A DNA stretch of 64,000 nucleotides from Pseudomonas abietaniphila (GTDB taxonomy: Bacteria; Pseudomonadota; Gammaproteobacteria; Pseudomonadales; Pseudomonadaceae), in the NCBI RefSeq assembly GCF_900100795.1, contig NZ_FNCO01000005.1, forward strand, positions 62,001 to 126,000, in the 5' to 3' direction. Numbering within the stretch: position 1 is the first letter of the stretch; the number at the start of each line of letters is the position of its first letter. The translations under genes and the position numbers were made by a program. Positions 53,801 to 62,662 of the stretch are shown here, one piece after another. Below the pieces are notes generated by a model that was not told where the DNA came from, ran no database searches, and saw only the letters and a program-made list of their open reading frames with translations.

Positions 53801-54303
53801 GTGTGTTGGGCCATACGCTGGAGGTGCGTTCATGGCCGGGCAAAGGCAGCGTCTTCAGCGTGACGGTGCCGCTGGCACGTTCGCAAACGTTGCCGCAACC
53901 GACGACCGCCGAGCCTAAAAAGACTGCGCTCAACGGCACGCAGGTGCTGTGCATCGATAACGAAGACAGCATCCTGATCGGCATGAACAGCTTGTTGAGT
54001 CGCTGGGGCTGTCAGGTGTGGACCGCGCGTAACCGTGAAGAGTGTCAGGCACTGCTCGACGACGGCATCCGTCCGCACCTCGCGCTAGTCGACTACCACC
54101 TGGACCACGGCGAGACCGGCACCGAGCTGATGGCCTGGCTGCGCACCCAATTGGGCGAGCCGGTGCCGGGCGTGCTGATCAGCGCCGATGGTCGCCCCGA
54201 GCTGATCGCACAAGTGCATGCGGCGGGGCTGGAGTACCTCGCCAAACCGGTCAAACCTGCGGCATTGCGGGCGTTGTTGAGTCGGCATGTGAGCCTGACG
54301 TGA
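50830..54303 (+). CDS. crbS: Sodium/solute symporter-linked hybrid sensor histidine kinase (CrbS/MxtR-like)
   Basis: 1157 residues. Residues 1 to about 500 form an SLC5/SSS transporter-like domain with 12-13 helices ('VALAYMAIMFAIAFYGDRRSG' in part, 'LPRQFHVTVVEN'). A PAS domain (about 650-760) and coiled coil ('EQRVAERTRELSQLNLALTEA' in part) follow. The HisKA H-box has His806 in 'AVSHDLMQPMN', then HATPase motifs ('FLTNAFRYAK', 'DRGPGIPE', 'GLGLGLAI'). The C-terminal receiver has the phosphoacceptor near D1088 in 'ALVDYHLDHG'. It senses a carbon source, acetate in described relatives, and controls acsA through a response regulator not found here. The start at 50830 follows GGAGTTCCC. Confidence 0.88.
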   Translation: MSLSSGLIAAVALAYMAIMFAIAFYGDRRSGALPPRLRAWVYSLSLAVYCTSWTFFGAVGQAAEQLWSFLPIYLGPIVMMVLAPWVLQKMVLISKQENITSIADFIAARYGKSQSLAVVVALICLIGVLPYIALQLKGIVLGVNILIGAGADATGTRAQDTALIVSLVLALFTIVFGTRNLDATEHHRGMVLAIAFEALVKLFAFMAVGVFVTFGLYDGVDDLFNQAMLAPRLEQYWKETINWPSMVVQTGVAMMAIVCLPRQFHVTVVENIEPQDLRLAKWVFPAYLLLAALFVVPIALAGQMLLPGSVLPDSFVISVPLAHAHPALAMLAFIGGASAATGMVIVASVALSTMVSNDMLLPWLLRRKTAERPFEVFRYWMLSVRRVSIVVILLLAYVSYRLLGSTASLATIGQIAFAAITQLAPAMIGALYWKPANRRGVFAGLAAGVFIWFYTLVLPLTAHSMGWSLSSFPLLAWLHSNPFNLPISPLTQGVVLSMAGNFILFAWVSLLSRTRVSEHWQAGRFIGQELQARPNNRSLLAVQIEDLLKLSARFVGEERAQQSFIRFAYRQGKGFNPNQNANGEWIAHTERLLAGVLGTSSTRAVVKAAIEGRDMQLEDVVRIADEASEVLQFNRALLQGAIENITQGISVVDQSLKLVAWNDRYLELFNYPDGLISVGRPIADIIRYNAERGLLGPGEAEVHIARRLHWMRQGRAHTSERLFPNGRVIELIGNPMPGGGFVMSFTDITAFREAEQALKGVNESLEQRVAERTRELSQLNLALTEAKAHAEAANQSKTRFLAAVSHDLMQPMNAARLFSAALLHTDDNVPDEARTLIHHLDSSLRSAEDLISDLLDISRLENGKFTPTVAPFPLNNLFDTLGAEFKALAQEQGLSFRVRGSQLRIASDVKLLRRVLQNFLTNAFRYAKGPILLGVRRKGDHLSLEVWDRGPGIPEDKRQVIFEEFKRLDSHQTRAEKGLGLGLAIADGLCRVLGHTLEVRSWPGKGSVFSVTVPLARSQTLPQPTTAEPKKTALNGTQVLCIDNEDSILIGMNSLLSRWGCQVWTARNREECQALLDDGIRPHLALVDYHLDHGETGTELMAWLRTQLGEPVPGVLISADGRPELIAQVHAAGLEYLAKPVKPAALRALLSRHVSLT

Positions 54304-54335
54304 GGTCAAGATCGCGTTGATTGATTGCTGACCTC

Positions 54336-54425
54336 TTGTAGGAGCGCGCTTGCCCGCGCACAGTTTTTCAGGTCACCGCCGTAGTGTCTGAAGTACGGGT
54401 TCGCGGGCAAGCGCGCTCCTACAGA
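54336..54425. repeat. REP doublet, family A, overlapping the aceK stop
   Basis: TTGTAGGAGCGCGCTTGCCC and its inverse GCGGGCAAGCGCGCTCCTAC at 54402-54423. The last complement TGTAGG supplies the TAG stop of aceK. Confidence 0.88.
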
Positions 54426-56143
54426 GGTTGGTCCGGCTTCCTGCGATACGGAAACACATCAATCACCTTCCCCGCCCGAATCGCTGCCTGCACGCCCTTC
54501 CAGTAATCGGCGTCGTACAGCTCGCCATGCAGGCTGTTGAACAGTCGGCGCTGGCTCAGGTCGGCGAACAGAAATGGCGGAAACTCTTCGGGAAACACGT
54601 CCAGCGGACCAATCGAGTACCAGGGCTCGGACGCCATTTCGTCCTCCGGTGTGCGCGGCTCAGGGATGCGCCGGAAGTTGGCCTCGGTCAGATAACAGAT
54701 CTCGTCATAGTCGTAAAACACCACGCGCCCATGCCGTGTGACGCCGAAGTTTTTCAGCAGCATGTCGCCGGGAAAGATATTGGCCGCCGCCAGCTGTTTG
54801 ATCGCCAACCCGTAATCATCCAGCGCTTCGAGCACCTGTGCCTCACTGGCGTTTTCCAGGTACAGGTTGAGCGGCGTCATGCGGCGCTCGGTCCAGCAAT
54901 GACGAATCAAGACCACGTCGCCTTCGAGCACGACCGTCGACGGGGCGACGTCCAATAACTCCTTCAGGCACTGCGGCTCGAACCGGGCAACCGGAAAGCG
55001 AAAGTCAGCAAATTCCTGGGTGTCGGCCATGCGCCCTACCCGGTCCACGCTTTTCACCAGCCGGTATTTCTCGATCACCGTGGCGCGGTCGACATTCTTG
55101 GACGGCGAAAACCGATCCTTGATGACTTTGAACACGGTGTTGAAACCCGGCAGCGTGAACACGCTCATGACCATGCCCCGCACGCCCGGCGCCATGATGA
55201 ACCGGTCATCGGTGTCGGCCAGGTGCTTGATCAGTGCGCGATAAAACTCGGATTTGCCGTGCTTGTAGAAACCGATCGAGGTGTACAACTCGGCCGTGTG
55301 TTTGCCCGGCAGAATGCCTTTCAGAAAACCGACGAACTCGGCAGGCACCGGCACATCGACCATGAAATACGAACGCGTGAACGAGAAGATGATCGACACC
55401 TCCGCCTCGTCGGTGATCAACGTATCGATCTGCACGCCCTGCCCTTCGCGGTGCAGCAGCGCGATCACCAGTGGCCATTGTTCGTCGAGGGTGTAGATGC
55501 GGCCGACCAGGTAAGCGCCTTTGTTGCGGTACAACACAGAAGAAAACAGCTCAAGCGTCAGCGCCGGATCCTTGCAGACCCACTCAGGCAGGCTTTCGCG
55601 CAGCAGGGCCTCCAGGCGTTGCAGATCGCCTTTCAGGTCGGCATAGGCGACGCTGAAGCGGTAGTCGCTGAACACCTCAGCCAGCATCGCTGGCAGATCG
55701 CCCTTTGGCCGGTACGTACGCGTTTGCGGCGAACTTTCATGATGGCGTGACGCAGGCCGGGTGGTGTGAATGAACATGCAGTCGTCGCTGATCAGGTCAT
55801 GACTGAAGAGGTTGCAGAAGATCGAGTTGTACCAGGTCTCCGCGAGCTCATCGTCCAGACGCGGGTCGATCCGCTCGATGTAGGCACGCTTGACCTGCGG
55901 CCAGCGGTCGGCGTCCAGCAAAAGATCGCCCGCGAAGGTCTTGATCAACCGAGCGGTGAGTTCACCGACCTTCTCCTCATACAGACTGATTCGCGCCGCC
56001 GACGCGGCCTGCGCTTGCTGCCACAGCGCTTGCTCAAACCGGCGTTGAGCCCCATCGGCGATGCGTCTGAAGTGATCGCGGTAATCGTCAAAGCCTTCAA
56101 GGATCAGGCGGGCGATGTCGGCAGCAGGCCAAGGCGAGGACAT
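54419..56143 (-). CDS. aceK: Isocitrate dehydrogenase kinase/phosphatase
   Basis: 574 residues, the family length. Distinct AceK regions are seen: '[20 protein letters not shown]' in part at the N-terminus, the ATP-loop '[16 protein letters not shown]', and '[19 protein letters not shown]' with the kinase-like Asp residues. It phosphorylates and dephosphorylates isocitrate dehydrogenase, dividing carbon between the citrate cycle and glyoxylate bypass, which suits the acetate-sensing kinase encoded next door. The stop codon lies inside the REP at 54336-54425, so the last few residues ('PDQPL') depend on the repeat junction. Convergent with the kinase gene. Confidence 0.95.
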   Translation of the reverse strand: MSSPWPAADIARLILEGFDDYRDHFRRIADGAQRRFEQALWQQAQAASAARISLYEEKVGELTARLIKTFAGDLLLDADRWPQVKRAYIERIDPRLDDELAETWYNSIFCNLFSHDLISDDCMFIHTTRPASRHHESSPQTRTYRPKGDLPAMLAEVFSDYRFSVAYADLKGDLQRLEALLRESLPEWVCKDPALTLELFSSVLYRNKGAYLVGRIYTLDEQWPLVIALLHREGQGVQIDTLITDEAEVSIIFSFTRSYFMVDVPVPAEFVGFLKGILPGKHTAELYTSIGFYKHGKSEFYRALIKHLADTDDRFIMAPGVRGMVMSVFTLPGFNTVFKVIKDRFSPSKNVDRATVIEKYRLVKSVDRVGRMADTQEFADFRFPVARFEPQCLKELLDVAPSTVVLEGDVVLIRHCWTERRMTPLNLYLENASEAQVLEALDDYGLAIKQLAAANIFPGDMLLKNFGVTRHGRVVFYDYDEICYLTEANFRRIPEPRTPEDEMASEPWYSIGPLDVFPEEFPPFLFADLSQRRLFNSLHGELYDADYWKGVQAAIRAGKVIDVFPYRRKPDQPL

Positions 56144-56336
56144 TGAAATATCTCGTAATCGTTCCAGCGCCGAGCTTAGCAGCGGATCGGCTGGACCACC
56201 GGAACGCTTTCATTTGGCAACAGTCAGACCGCTTCAAGTGATATCAATTTGATATACAACCATCCCCAGCCAACACATGACAAAAACAACATGGCCTCTG
56301 GATGACCTGAAAAAAAGCCATTAGGAGCGATGAGTC
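56144..56336. promoter_or_regulatory. Divergent aceK-chemoreceptor region with an AT-rich palindrome
   Basis: TATCAA-T-TTGATA at 56242-56254 is a perfect palindrome, flanked by GA and TACAAC. It may be an operator; the TATACA overlapping its right arm resembles a -10 box for the chemoreceptor. No other site is clear. Confidence 0.35.
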
Positions 56337-57959
56337 TTGATTAGAAATATGCGGATCGGTAGCCGGGCCAGCCTGGGTTTCGGGTTGGTCGCACTGTTGC
56401 TGGCAGCTGTTGGCGTGCTCTGCCTTGCAAAGATGTCGGTGCTGCGCTCAAGCGCGCAGGTGATCGAACAATCCTGGATGCCCCATATCGAAGACACCCA
56501 CGCGATGGCAGACCGTATCACCGCCATTCGCATGGAAGCCTTGCGGCTGATTGCCATTCCGGAGGCGGACGTGCAGCGCAAAAGCAAGGCCGTCATCAAC
56601 GACAGCCGCAGTCAGTTGCTGCAGCAATTGAGGACGTACAAGGCTCAGGTCGGAACGCCCCAGGAAAGCCTGTTGCTTGACAACCTTGAACGCTCGGTAG
56701 CGACCTATTCGAGCATCCTGGATCAGGTCATCGAGAAAATAGAGGCTCGGCAGGCCGCCGATGCCTATACCGTTTTGAGTGAACAACTGGCACCGGAAGG
56801 CAGCAAACTGGACGGGCATCTGCGTGCCCTCATCGCCTACAGCCAGCAAGGGGCCGATGCCGCGGCCAGGGACGCAGCCACCCTCTATGAACGCACTCAG
56901 TTGATTGTGGTGGCGATCATCGTCGCGTCCCTGATCCTCACCCTGGTGCTTGCCATGGCACTGACCCGCAGCATCGTTCGCCCCATTCAACAGGCGCTGG
57001 GCGTCGCCCGGACCATCGCCTCTGGCAACCTGACCACGCCCATCGTCCATCAGGGCAAGGACGAGTCGGCACAACTGCTTGCTGCGCTGGCGACCATGCA
57101 GGACAACCTGCGCGCCACGATTCGCGGCATCAGCGACTCCTCACAGCAACTGGCGTCGGCCGCCGAAGAAATGAGCTCGGTGATGGAGGAAAGCACGCGA
57201 AGCCTGCAGGCGCAGAACGATGAAATCGAACTGGCCGCGACCGCGGTGACCGAGATGAGCGCGGCGGTGGACGAAGTCGCGAGCAATGCGGTGTCCACGT
57301 CCGAGGCGTCCAAAGCCTCTGACGCCGACAGCCAGCACGGCCACCAGCAGGTGACCGAAACCATCGAGTCGATTCAAGGCCTGGTCAGCGAGGTCATGCA
57401 TGCCTCGACGCAGGCGCAAGGGCTGGCGACGCAAGCGCAGGACATCAGCAAGGTGCTGGAAGTGATTCGTGGCATCGCCGGGCAGACCAACCTGCTGGCG
57501 CTTAACGCCGCCATCGAAGCCGCACGCGCCGGCGAAGCAGGACGCGGGTTTGCCGTGGTCGCCGACGAAGTCCGTTCGCTGGCGCAACGCACCCAGGACT
57601 CGACGCAGGAAATCGAAGAGATGATCAGTGGCATCCAGACCGGCACGCAGGACACGGTCGGCGCGATGCAGAACAGCGCCAGCCGGGCGGAGCAAACGCT
57701 GCAACGGGCGAGCGGCGCGGGTCAGGCACTGGAAAAAATCACGGCGGCAATTTCGCAGATCAACCAGCGCAACCTGGTCATTGCCAGCGCAGCCGAGCAG
57801 CAATCGCTGGTGGCACGGGAAGTCGATCGCAGCCTGGTGAGCATCCGAGACCTGTCTACCCAGACCGCAGCGGGCGCCACCCAGACCTCCGCCGCCAGCC
57901 AGGAACTGTCGCGACTGGCGGTGGATTTGAACGGGTTGGTCACGCGATTTGTGTTGTAG
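56337..57959 (+). CDS. Methyl-accepting chemotaxis protein (four-helix-bundle sensor)
   Basis: 540 residues from a TTG at 56337 that has AGGAG at good distance; the ATG at 56349 is the alternative. First membrane helix about residues 13-33, periplasmic domain of about 155 residues that looks helical (4HB type), second helix near 190-210 ('[20 protein letters not shown]' in part), HAMP, and the signalling domain with hairpin '[19 protein letters not shown]' in '[11 protein letters not shown]'. Signals to CheA/CheW. Ligand unknown. No CheR-binding pentapeptide at the C-terminus (it ends 'LVTRFVL'). Confidence 0.92.
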   Translation: MIRNMRIGSRASLGFGLVALLLAAVGVLCLAKMSVLRSSAQVIEQSWMPHIEDTHAMADRITAIRMEALRLIAIPEADVQRKSKAVINDSRSQLLQQLRTYKAQVGTPQESLLLDNLERSVATYSSILDQVIEKIEARQAADAYTVLSEQLAPEGSKLDGHLRALIAYSQQGADAAARDAATLYERTQLIVVAIIVASLILTLVLAMALTRSIVRPIQQALGVARTIASGNLTTPIVHQGKDESAQLLAALATMQDNLRATIRGISDSSQQLASAAEEMSSVMEESTRSLQAQNDEIELAATAVTEMSAAVDEVASNAVSTSEASKASDADSQHGHQQVTETIESIQGLVSEVMHASTQAQGLATQAQDISKVLEVIRGIAGQTNLLALNAAIEAARAGEAGRGFAVVADEVRSLAQRTQDSTQEIEEMISGIQTGTQDTVGAMQNSASRAEQTLQRASGAGQALEKITAAISQINQRNLVIASAAEQQSLVAREVDRSLVSIRDLSTQTAAGATQTSAASQELSRLAVDLNGLVTRFVL

Positions 57960-58001
57960 CCGCGGTCGTCCGAATCAACCTCACTTCCATATGGGAAACG
58001 T

Positions 58002-58076
58002 CCTGCTGGCGAATGGATAGGGTCAGTCAACGACCATGTTGAATGTCATATTGCATTCGCCAGCAAGCCGGCCCAC
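58002..58076. repeat. REP doublet, family B, partly decayed
   Basis: CTGCTGGCGAATGG on the left and CATTCGCCAGCAAGCCGGCC on the right; the left head is lost. Between the chemoreceptor and the convergent exporter gene. Confidence 0.75.
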
Positions 58077-58119
58077 GGTCTTCGACCAGAATCGTGCCGC
58101 AGGGATACGGAGGTCCGCG

Positions 58120-58974
58120 CTATTTCACCTTGCGAAACACAAACACCAACCCCACCACGATCAGCACCATCCCCAGCATGCTCAGCAAGGCCAGGCGATT
58201 GCCGAAGATCAGGTAATCCATGATCGCGGTCACGGCGGGCACCAGATAGAACAGGCTGGTCACATTAACCAGATTGCCCTGAGCGATCAGCCGATACAGC
58301 AGGAAGGTCGCCAGCACCGACACCACCAGCCCCATGTACAGCACCGGCACGTAAAACCCGACGCTGTGCTCGAAATGGAACGGCTGAAACGGCACGAACA
58401 CCGCGCACACGATGGCACCGGCAAAGTACTGAACCGGCAGTGTGCCCAGCGGGTTGGCGGTGATGCGTTTCTGCATGATCGAGCCGCCGGTCATGCTCAA
58501 CATGCCCAGCACCCCGAACGCCATGCCGGCCAGCGAGCCGCCGTCGCCGATGCCTTGATAGACCACCAGCACCAGGCCCGCCAGCCCCAGGCAAAGCCCG
58601 AACATCCTTGAGCCAGAGCGGCTGCGCTCAACCAGTACGGCGGTGAGGATCGGCTGAACCCCCATGATCGTTGCCATGACGCCTGGGGCGACTTTCATGT
58701 CCAGCGCCAGCAGGTAGCAGATCTGGTAAGCGCCCAACAACACAGCGCCCGTAGCAATCGCATAAAGCATCGATTGACGCGTGCCGGGGAGCTTGTAACC
58801 CAGGGTCGGGATCAGGATCGCCAACGCAATCAGCGCCAGCACGAAACGGAAAAACAGAAACGCAAAGGGGGATGCGTGCGCCAGACCCCACTTGGAAACG
58901 ATCGCCCCGCTACTCCAGAGCAGGACAAACAGCGTGGTCGTGGCCATTGAGGCCAGGGCTTTATTCGCAAACAT
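58120..58974 (-). CDS. EamA/DMT-family permease
   Basis: 284 residues with ten hydrophobic helices in two EamA repeats ('LLWSSGAIVSKWGLAHASPF' in the first; 'FLLYRLIAQGNLVNVTSLFYLVP' in part in the second). Such proteins export amino acids, metabolites or drugs; the substrate is not set by the sequence. Monocistronic. It ends with basic residues ('FRKVK'). Confidence 0.85.
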   Translation of the reverse strand: MFANKALASMATTTLFVLLWSSGAIVSKWGLAHASPFAFLFFRFVLALIALAILIPTLGYKLPGTRQSMLYAIATGAVLLGAYQICYLLALDMKVAPGVMATIMGVQPILTAVLVERSRSGSRMFGLCLGLAGLVLVVYQGIGDGGSLAGMAFGVLGMLSMTGGSIMQKRITANPLGTLPVQYFAGAIVCAVFVPFQPFHFEHSVGFYVPVLYMGLVVSVLATFLLYRLIAQGNLVNVTSLFYLVPAVTAIMDYLIFGNRLALLSMLGMVLIVVGLVFVFRKVK

Positions 58975-59348
58975 GGTGTCACCTGTGATTCAGACAAAAT
59001 CGGACCCGGCGCAGAACCGGATTCACGGATGTTTTGTTGGCGTGTGCAGGCGTGGATCGAACGCGGTGGAGCGGTCGATCAGCCGAGCACAACGACGCCT
59101 GGTGGTGCGACGACGCACACGACCGGGCTGCTCACAGGAGACGGTGGGGGGTAACGCGTGATGAAGGCGATTTGCATGCACCCGCACGGATCAACAGCAG
59201 ACGGGGCTGCGGTGTCGAACACGAACTGAAGGTGGGGAGCAGGCATGGCGCTGATCTTCTTCGGAATGGGGGTTGAGTGTTTCGATACGATTCAAAACAC
59301 CGGCGCTGAATATAACCAGCGCGCGGTGCGCGACGCAACGTTTAGTTA
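58975..59348. other. Intergenic stretch between the EamA gene and lpxO
   Basis: No established gene. A 40-codon frame on the plus strand (59245-59367, starting 'MALIFFGMGVECFD') follows a good GGGGAG ribosome site but runs into the antisense of lpxO and has no known likeness; it is noted only. The rest should hold the EamA promoter. Confidence 0.3.
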
Positions 59349-60287
59349 TCAGCCAAACAGCCAGTAACCCAGCAGGGTCAGCACGATCACTGCCAGCACT
59401 GGGCGCAGAATGCGGTAGGCCTTGGGATTGGCGCGTTTGAACTGTTTCACCTTGCCGCTGAACGCATTGCTGAAGCGCTTGCTGAACGCATACGCCTGGT
59501 TGATCCCGCCGACGCGCTCGTCATCGGTGTTCTGCGGCGCCGTGGCGCGACCGAGAAACGCACTGACGCTGCGGTTGATCGAGGTCATGAAGCGGTTGCT
59601 CAGCGGGCGCTCGATGTCGCAGAACAGAATCACCCGGGTGACGTCGGTTTCGTTCTTGACCCAATGCACATAGGTCTCGTCGAACATCACGTCCTCGCCA
59701 TCGCGCCAGGCGTAGACCTTGCCGTCGACGAAGATCCGGCAATCGTCGGAGTTCGGCGTCGAGAGCCCAAGGTGATAACGCAGGGAACCGGCGAACGGGT
59801 CACGGTGCGGGTTCAGATGACTGCCGCCCGGCAACAACGCGAACATGGCGCCTTTCACGTTGGGAATACGGCTGACCAACTCCACGGTTTTCGGGCACAG
59901 GGCCTCGGCGGACGGCAGGGGTTTGTCGTACCACTTCAGGTAAAACCGCTTCCAGCCTTTCTTGAAGAACGAGCCAAAACCAGCATCGTTGTCCTTGGCG
60001 GCGGCGCGAATATAACCCTCGTCAAACAAGTGCATCGCTTCGTCGCGGATGGTTTCCCAGTTGTCGCGCAGCACGTCAAGCTCGGGGAACTTGCTGCGGT
60101 CCAGATAAGGTTTGGACGGCACACTGGAGAACAGGTACATCAAGGCGTTGTACGGAGCGAACAATGCGGAGTGGTTGACGAACTGCCGCAGCACCGGCAA
60201 ACGCGCCTTGCCGCGCAAGTGCACGTACATCGTGCTGCCAAGAAACAGCAGCAGAATCGCCGCTTTGGCAGCAAAAGAAAGGGTCAT
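59349..60287 (-). CDS. lpxO: Lipid A 2-hydroxylase (aspartyl/asparaginyl beta-hydroxylase family)
   Basis: 312 residues. N-terminal membrane segment (residues 5-23) and a C-terminal one ('YRILRPVLAVIVLTLLGYWLF' in part), the LpxO pattern. The iron-binding triad is visible: His/Asp in 'HLNPHRDPFAGSLRYH' and the second His in 'MFDETYVHWVKN'. With Fe(II), O2 and 2-oxoglutarate it hydroxylates the 2-position of secondary acyl chains on lipid A. This changes outer-membrane packing and recognition by hosts. Confidence 0.9.
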   Translation of the reverse strand: MTLSFAAKAAILLLFLGSTMYVHLRGKARLPVLRQFVNHSALFAPYNALMYLFSSVPSKPYLDRSKFPELDVLRDNWETIRDEAMHLFDEGYIRAAAKDNDAGFGSFFKKGWKRFYLKWYDKPLPSAEALCPKTVELVSRIPNVKGAMFALLPGGSHLNPHRDPFAGSLRYHLGLSTPNSDDCRIFVDGKVYAWRDGEDVMFDETYVHWVKNETDVTRVILFCDIERPLSNRFMTSINRSVSAFLGRATAPQNTDDERVGGINQAYAFSKRFSNAFSGKVKQFKRANPKAYRILRPVLAVIVLTLLGYWLFG

Positions 60288-60467
60288 GAAACTCTCCTTG
60301 GAGCAGGCAAATCGCCAAGTGTTGATACGCTGCTGTCGTTGACCTTATAAGTCTGAATCACTGCAGCGTACCGCCGGACGACCTGTGACAAGTTCCGGCG
60401 GGTCTGGATGGCGGCCATCATAAGCCTTAGTCGGCCCGGTAAAAAGCCGAAGCAGCCCGCGATGCGA

Positions 60468-61442
60468 CTATTGGGTCAGCTCCTGTTCAGTAAACAGGTC
60501 ACTGAAGAGCATGCTGGACAGGTAACGCTCACCCGAATCCGGCAGCACCACGACGATTGTCTTGCCCTGCATTTCCGGCTTCTCGGCCAGGCGCACGGCG
60601 GCGTGCATCGCCGCGCCACAGGAAATACCGCAGAGAATCCCCTCTTCCTGCATCAACCGCCGTGCCATCTCCTTGGCTTCTTCGTCGCTGACCAGTTCAA
60701 CCCGGTCGACGATGGACAGGTCGAGGTTCTTCGGAATGAAGCCCGCGCCGATGCCCTGGATCTTGTGCGGACTGGGGGTGATTTCCTGGCCGGCCATCGC
60801 CTGCGTGATGATCGGCGAAATCATCGGCTCAACCGCCACCGAAATAATTGGCTTGCCCATGGTGTGTTTGATGTAACGCGAAACGCCGGTGATCGTGCCG
60901 CCTGTGCCGACGCCTGCCACAAGTACGTCGATGGCGCCATCGGTGTCGTTCCAGATTTCCGGGCCGGTGGTCTTTTCATGAATCGCCGGGTTGGCCGGGT
61001 TCTCGAACTGCGCAGGCATGAAGTAGTTGTCCGGTTCGCTCGCCACCAGCTCTTCGGCCTTGGCGATGGCGCCTTTCATGCCTTTGGCAGGTTCGGTCAG
61101 CACCAGTTCTGCGCCCAGCGCCTTGAGCACCTTGCGCCGCTCGATGCTCATGGACGCCGGCATGGTCAGCATCAGCTTGTAGCCGCGCGCAGCAGCGACG
61201 AATGCCAGGCCGATGCCGGTGTTGCCGGACGTGGGCTCGACGATGGTCATGCCCGGCTTGAGTTTGCCGCGGCTTTCCGCGTCCCAGATCATGTTGGCGC
61301 CAATACGGCACTTGACCGAATAACCCGGATTACGCCCTTCGATCTTGGCCAGAATGGTGACCCCGCGCGGCGCGATGCGGTTGATCTGCACCAGAGGCGT
61401 ATTGCCGATGGAGTGGGCGTTGTCTGCGTAAATACGGCTCAT
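60468..61442 (-). CDS. cysK: Cysteine synthase A (O-acetylserine sulfhydrylase)
   Basis: 324 residues. PLP lysine K44 in '[12 protein letters not shown]', the substrate loop '[15 protein letters not shown]', the glycine loop '[15 protein letters not shown]' and '[15 protein letters not shown]'. Makes cysteine from O-acetylserine and sulfide. The start at 61442 is set by homology ('[18 protein letters not shown]'); upstream of it is the divergent DUF748 gene. Single gene. Confidence 0.92.
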   Translation of the reverse strand: MSRIYADNAHSIGNTPLVQINRIAPRGVTILAKIEGRNPGYSVKCRIGANMIWDAESRGKLKPGMTIVEPTSGNTGIGLAFVAAARGYKLMLTMPASMSIERRKVLKALGAELVLTEPAKGMKGAIAKAEELVASEPDNYFMPAQFENPANPAIHEKTTGPEIWNDTDGAIDVLVAGVGTGGTITGVSRYIKHTMGKPIISVAVEPMISPIITQAMAGQEITPSPHKIQGIGAGFIPKNLDLSIVDRVELVSDEEAKEMARRLMQEEGILCGISCGAAMHAAVRLAEKPEMQGKTIVVVLPDSGERYLSSMLFSDLFTEQELTQ

Positions 61443-61568
61443 GACCGAGTCCTTGTGCAGGTGGGGAAAAGCCCAAAGCCTATGCCTTGAGCACATGATG
61501 CGTCCAGTCGTAGCGAACGGATGACCACGCCGACAGTCAACACCTCTAAGTCACCGGAGAGCGTTGCC

Positions 61569-62636
61569 ATGAAACGTCGCTATAGCTGGCCACTGTGGAC
61601 AGTCGTGGGCCTCGTCGTGTTGTTGATCGCCATTCACATCGCGCTGCCTTACGTGGTGCGCAATTACTTGAACAACAAGCTCGCCGACATGGGCGATTAC
61701 CGGGGCCAGGTCACTGACGTCGACCTGGCCCTGTGGCGCGGCGCCTACAAGATCAATGGCCTGAACATCGTCAAGGTCGACGGCAAGGTCCCCGTTCCGC
61801 TGCTCAAAGTCCCGGTGATCGATCTGGCGGTCAGTTGGCACTCACTCTGGTACGACCACGCCGTGGTGGCAGAGGTTGCGTTTATCAGCCCGCAGCTCAA
61901 CTTCGTCGACGGCGGCCCCGACAAACGACAATCACAGACCGGTGCCGGCACCGACTGGCGGGCTCAATTGAACAAACTGCTGCCGATCACCCTCAACGAA
62001 CTCCGGGTCGAAGACGGCAAGATCACGTTCAACAATTTCAGCTCCACGCCCAAGGTGAAAATCGAAGCCGACAAGGTCAATGCCAGCATCTACAACCTGA
62101 CCAACATCGCAGGCCAGCGCGACGCGCGCTTCGAAGGCAAGGCAATGCTGCTGGGCCATGCGCCACTGGAAAGCAGTGCCACCTTCGACCCATTGAGCAA
62201 CTTCGAGAATTTCGATTTCAAGCTGCGCGCCACCGGCGTGCAACTCAAACAGATGAACGATTTCGCCTCGGCCTATGGCAAATTTGATTTCAACGCGGGA
62301 AATGGCGACATCGTGATCGAAGCTCAGGCCAAAAAAGGCCAGCTCAGTGGCTACATCAAACCGCTGTTGCGCGACGTCGACATTTTCAACTGGCAACAAG
62401 ACGTCGAAAACAAGAACAAGGGATTCTTCCGCTCCATCTGGGAGGCCATGGTGGGCGGTGGCGAAACCGTGCTCAAGAACCAGCGCGAAAACCAGTTCGC
62501 CACCCGCGTCGAACTCAGTGGCAGCGTGCATAAGCAGGATGTCAGTGCTTTCCAGGCGTTTCTGCAGATCCTGCGCAACGCCTTCGTGCAGGCGTTCAAC
62601 ACGCGATACGACAGTGGGAAAAGTGAGGCTAAGTGA
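61569..62636 (+). CDS. DUF748-type membrane-anchored protein (AsmA-like)
   Basis: 355 residues from the ATG at 61569, preceded by CGGAGAG; an ATG 48 bases earlier is possible. One N-terminal membrane helix ('LWTVVGLVVLLIAIHIALPY'), then a periplasmic beta-rich chain ('VTDVDLALWRGAYKINGL', 'LPITLNELRVEDGKITFNNF' in part), as in the DUF748/AsmA group, whose longer relatives bridge the envelope for lipid transport. This one is short. It converges on the RHS/TccC gene with 26 bases between the stops. Confidence 0.75.
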   Translation: MKRRYSWPLWTVVGLVVLLIAIHIALPYVVRNYLNNKLADMGDYRGQVTDVDLALWRGAYKINGLNIVKVDGKVPVPLLKVPVIDLAVSWHSLWYDHAVVAEVAFISPQLNFVDGGPDKRQSQTGAGTDWRAQLNKLLPITLNELRVEDGKITFNNFSSTPKVKIEADKVNASIYNLTNIAGQRDARFEGKAMLLGHAPLESSATFDPLSNFENFDFKLRATGVQLKQMNDFASAYGKFDFNAGNGDIVIEAQAKKGQLSGYIKPLLRDVDIFNWQQDVENKNKGFFRSIWEAMVGGGETVLKNQRENQFATRVELSGSVHKQDVSAFQAFLQILRNAFVQAFNTRYDSGKSEAK

Positions 62637-62662
62637 CGCGGAATGGCGCCTCCAGCAGATCC

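Noticed and set aside
59245..59367. A 40-codon frame with a good ribosome site
   Set aside because: No likeness to known proteins, runs into antisense of lpxO, and too short to judge; kept only as a note.
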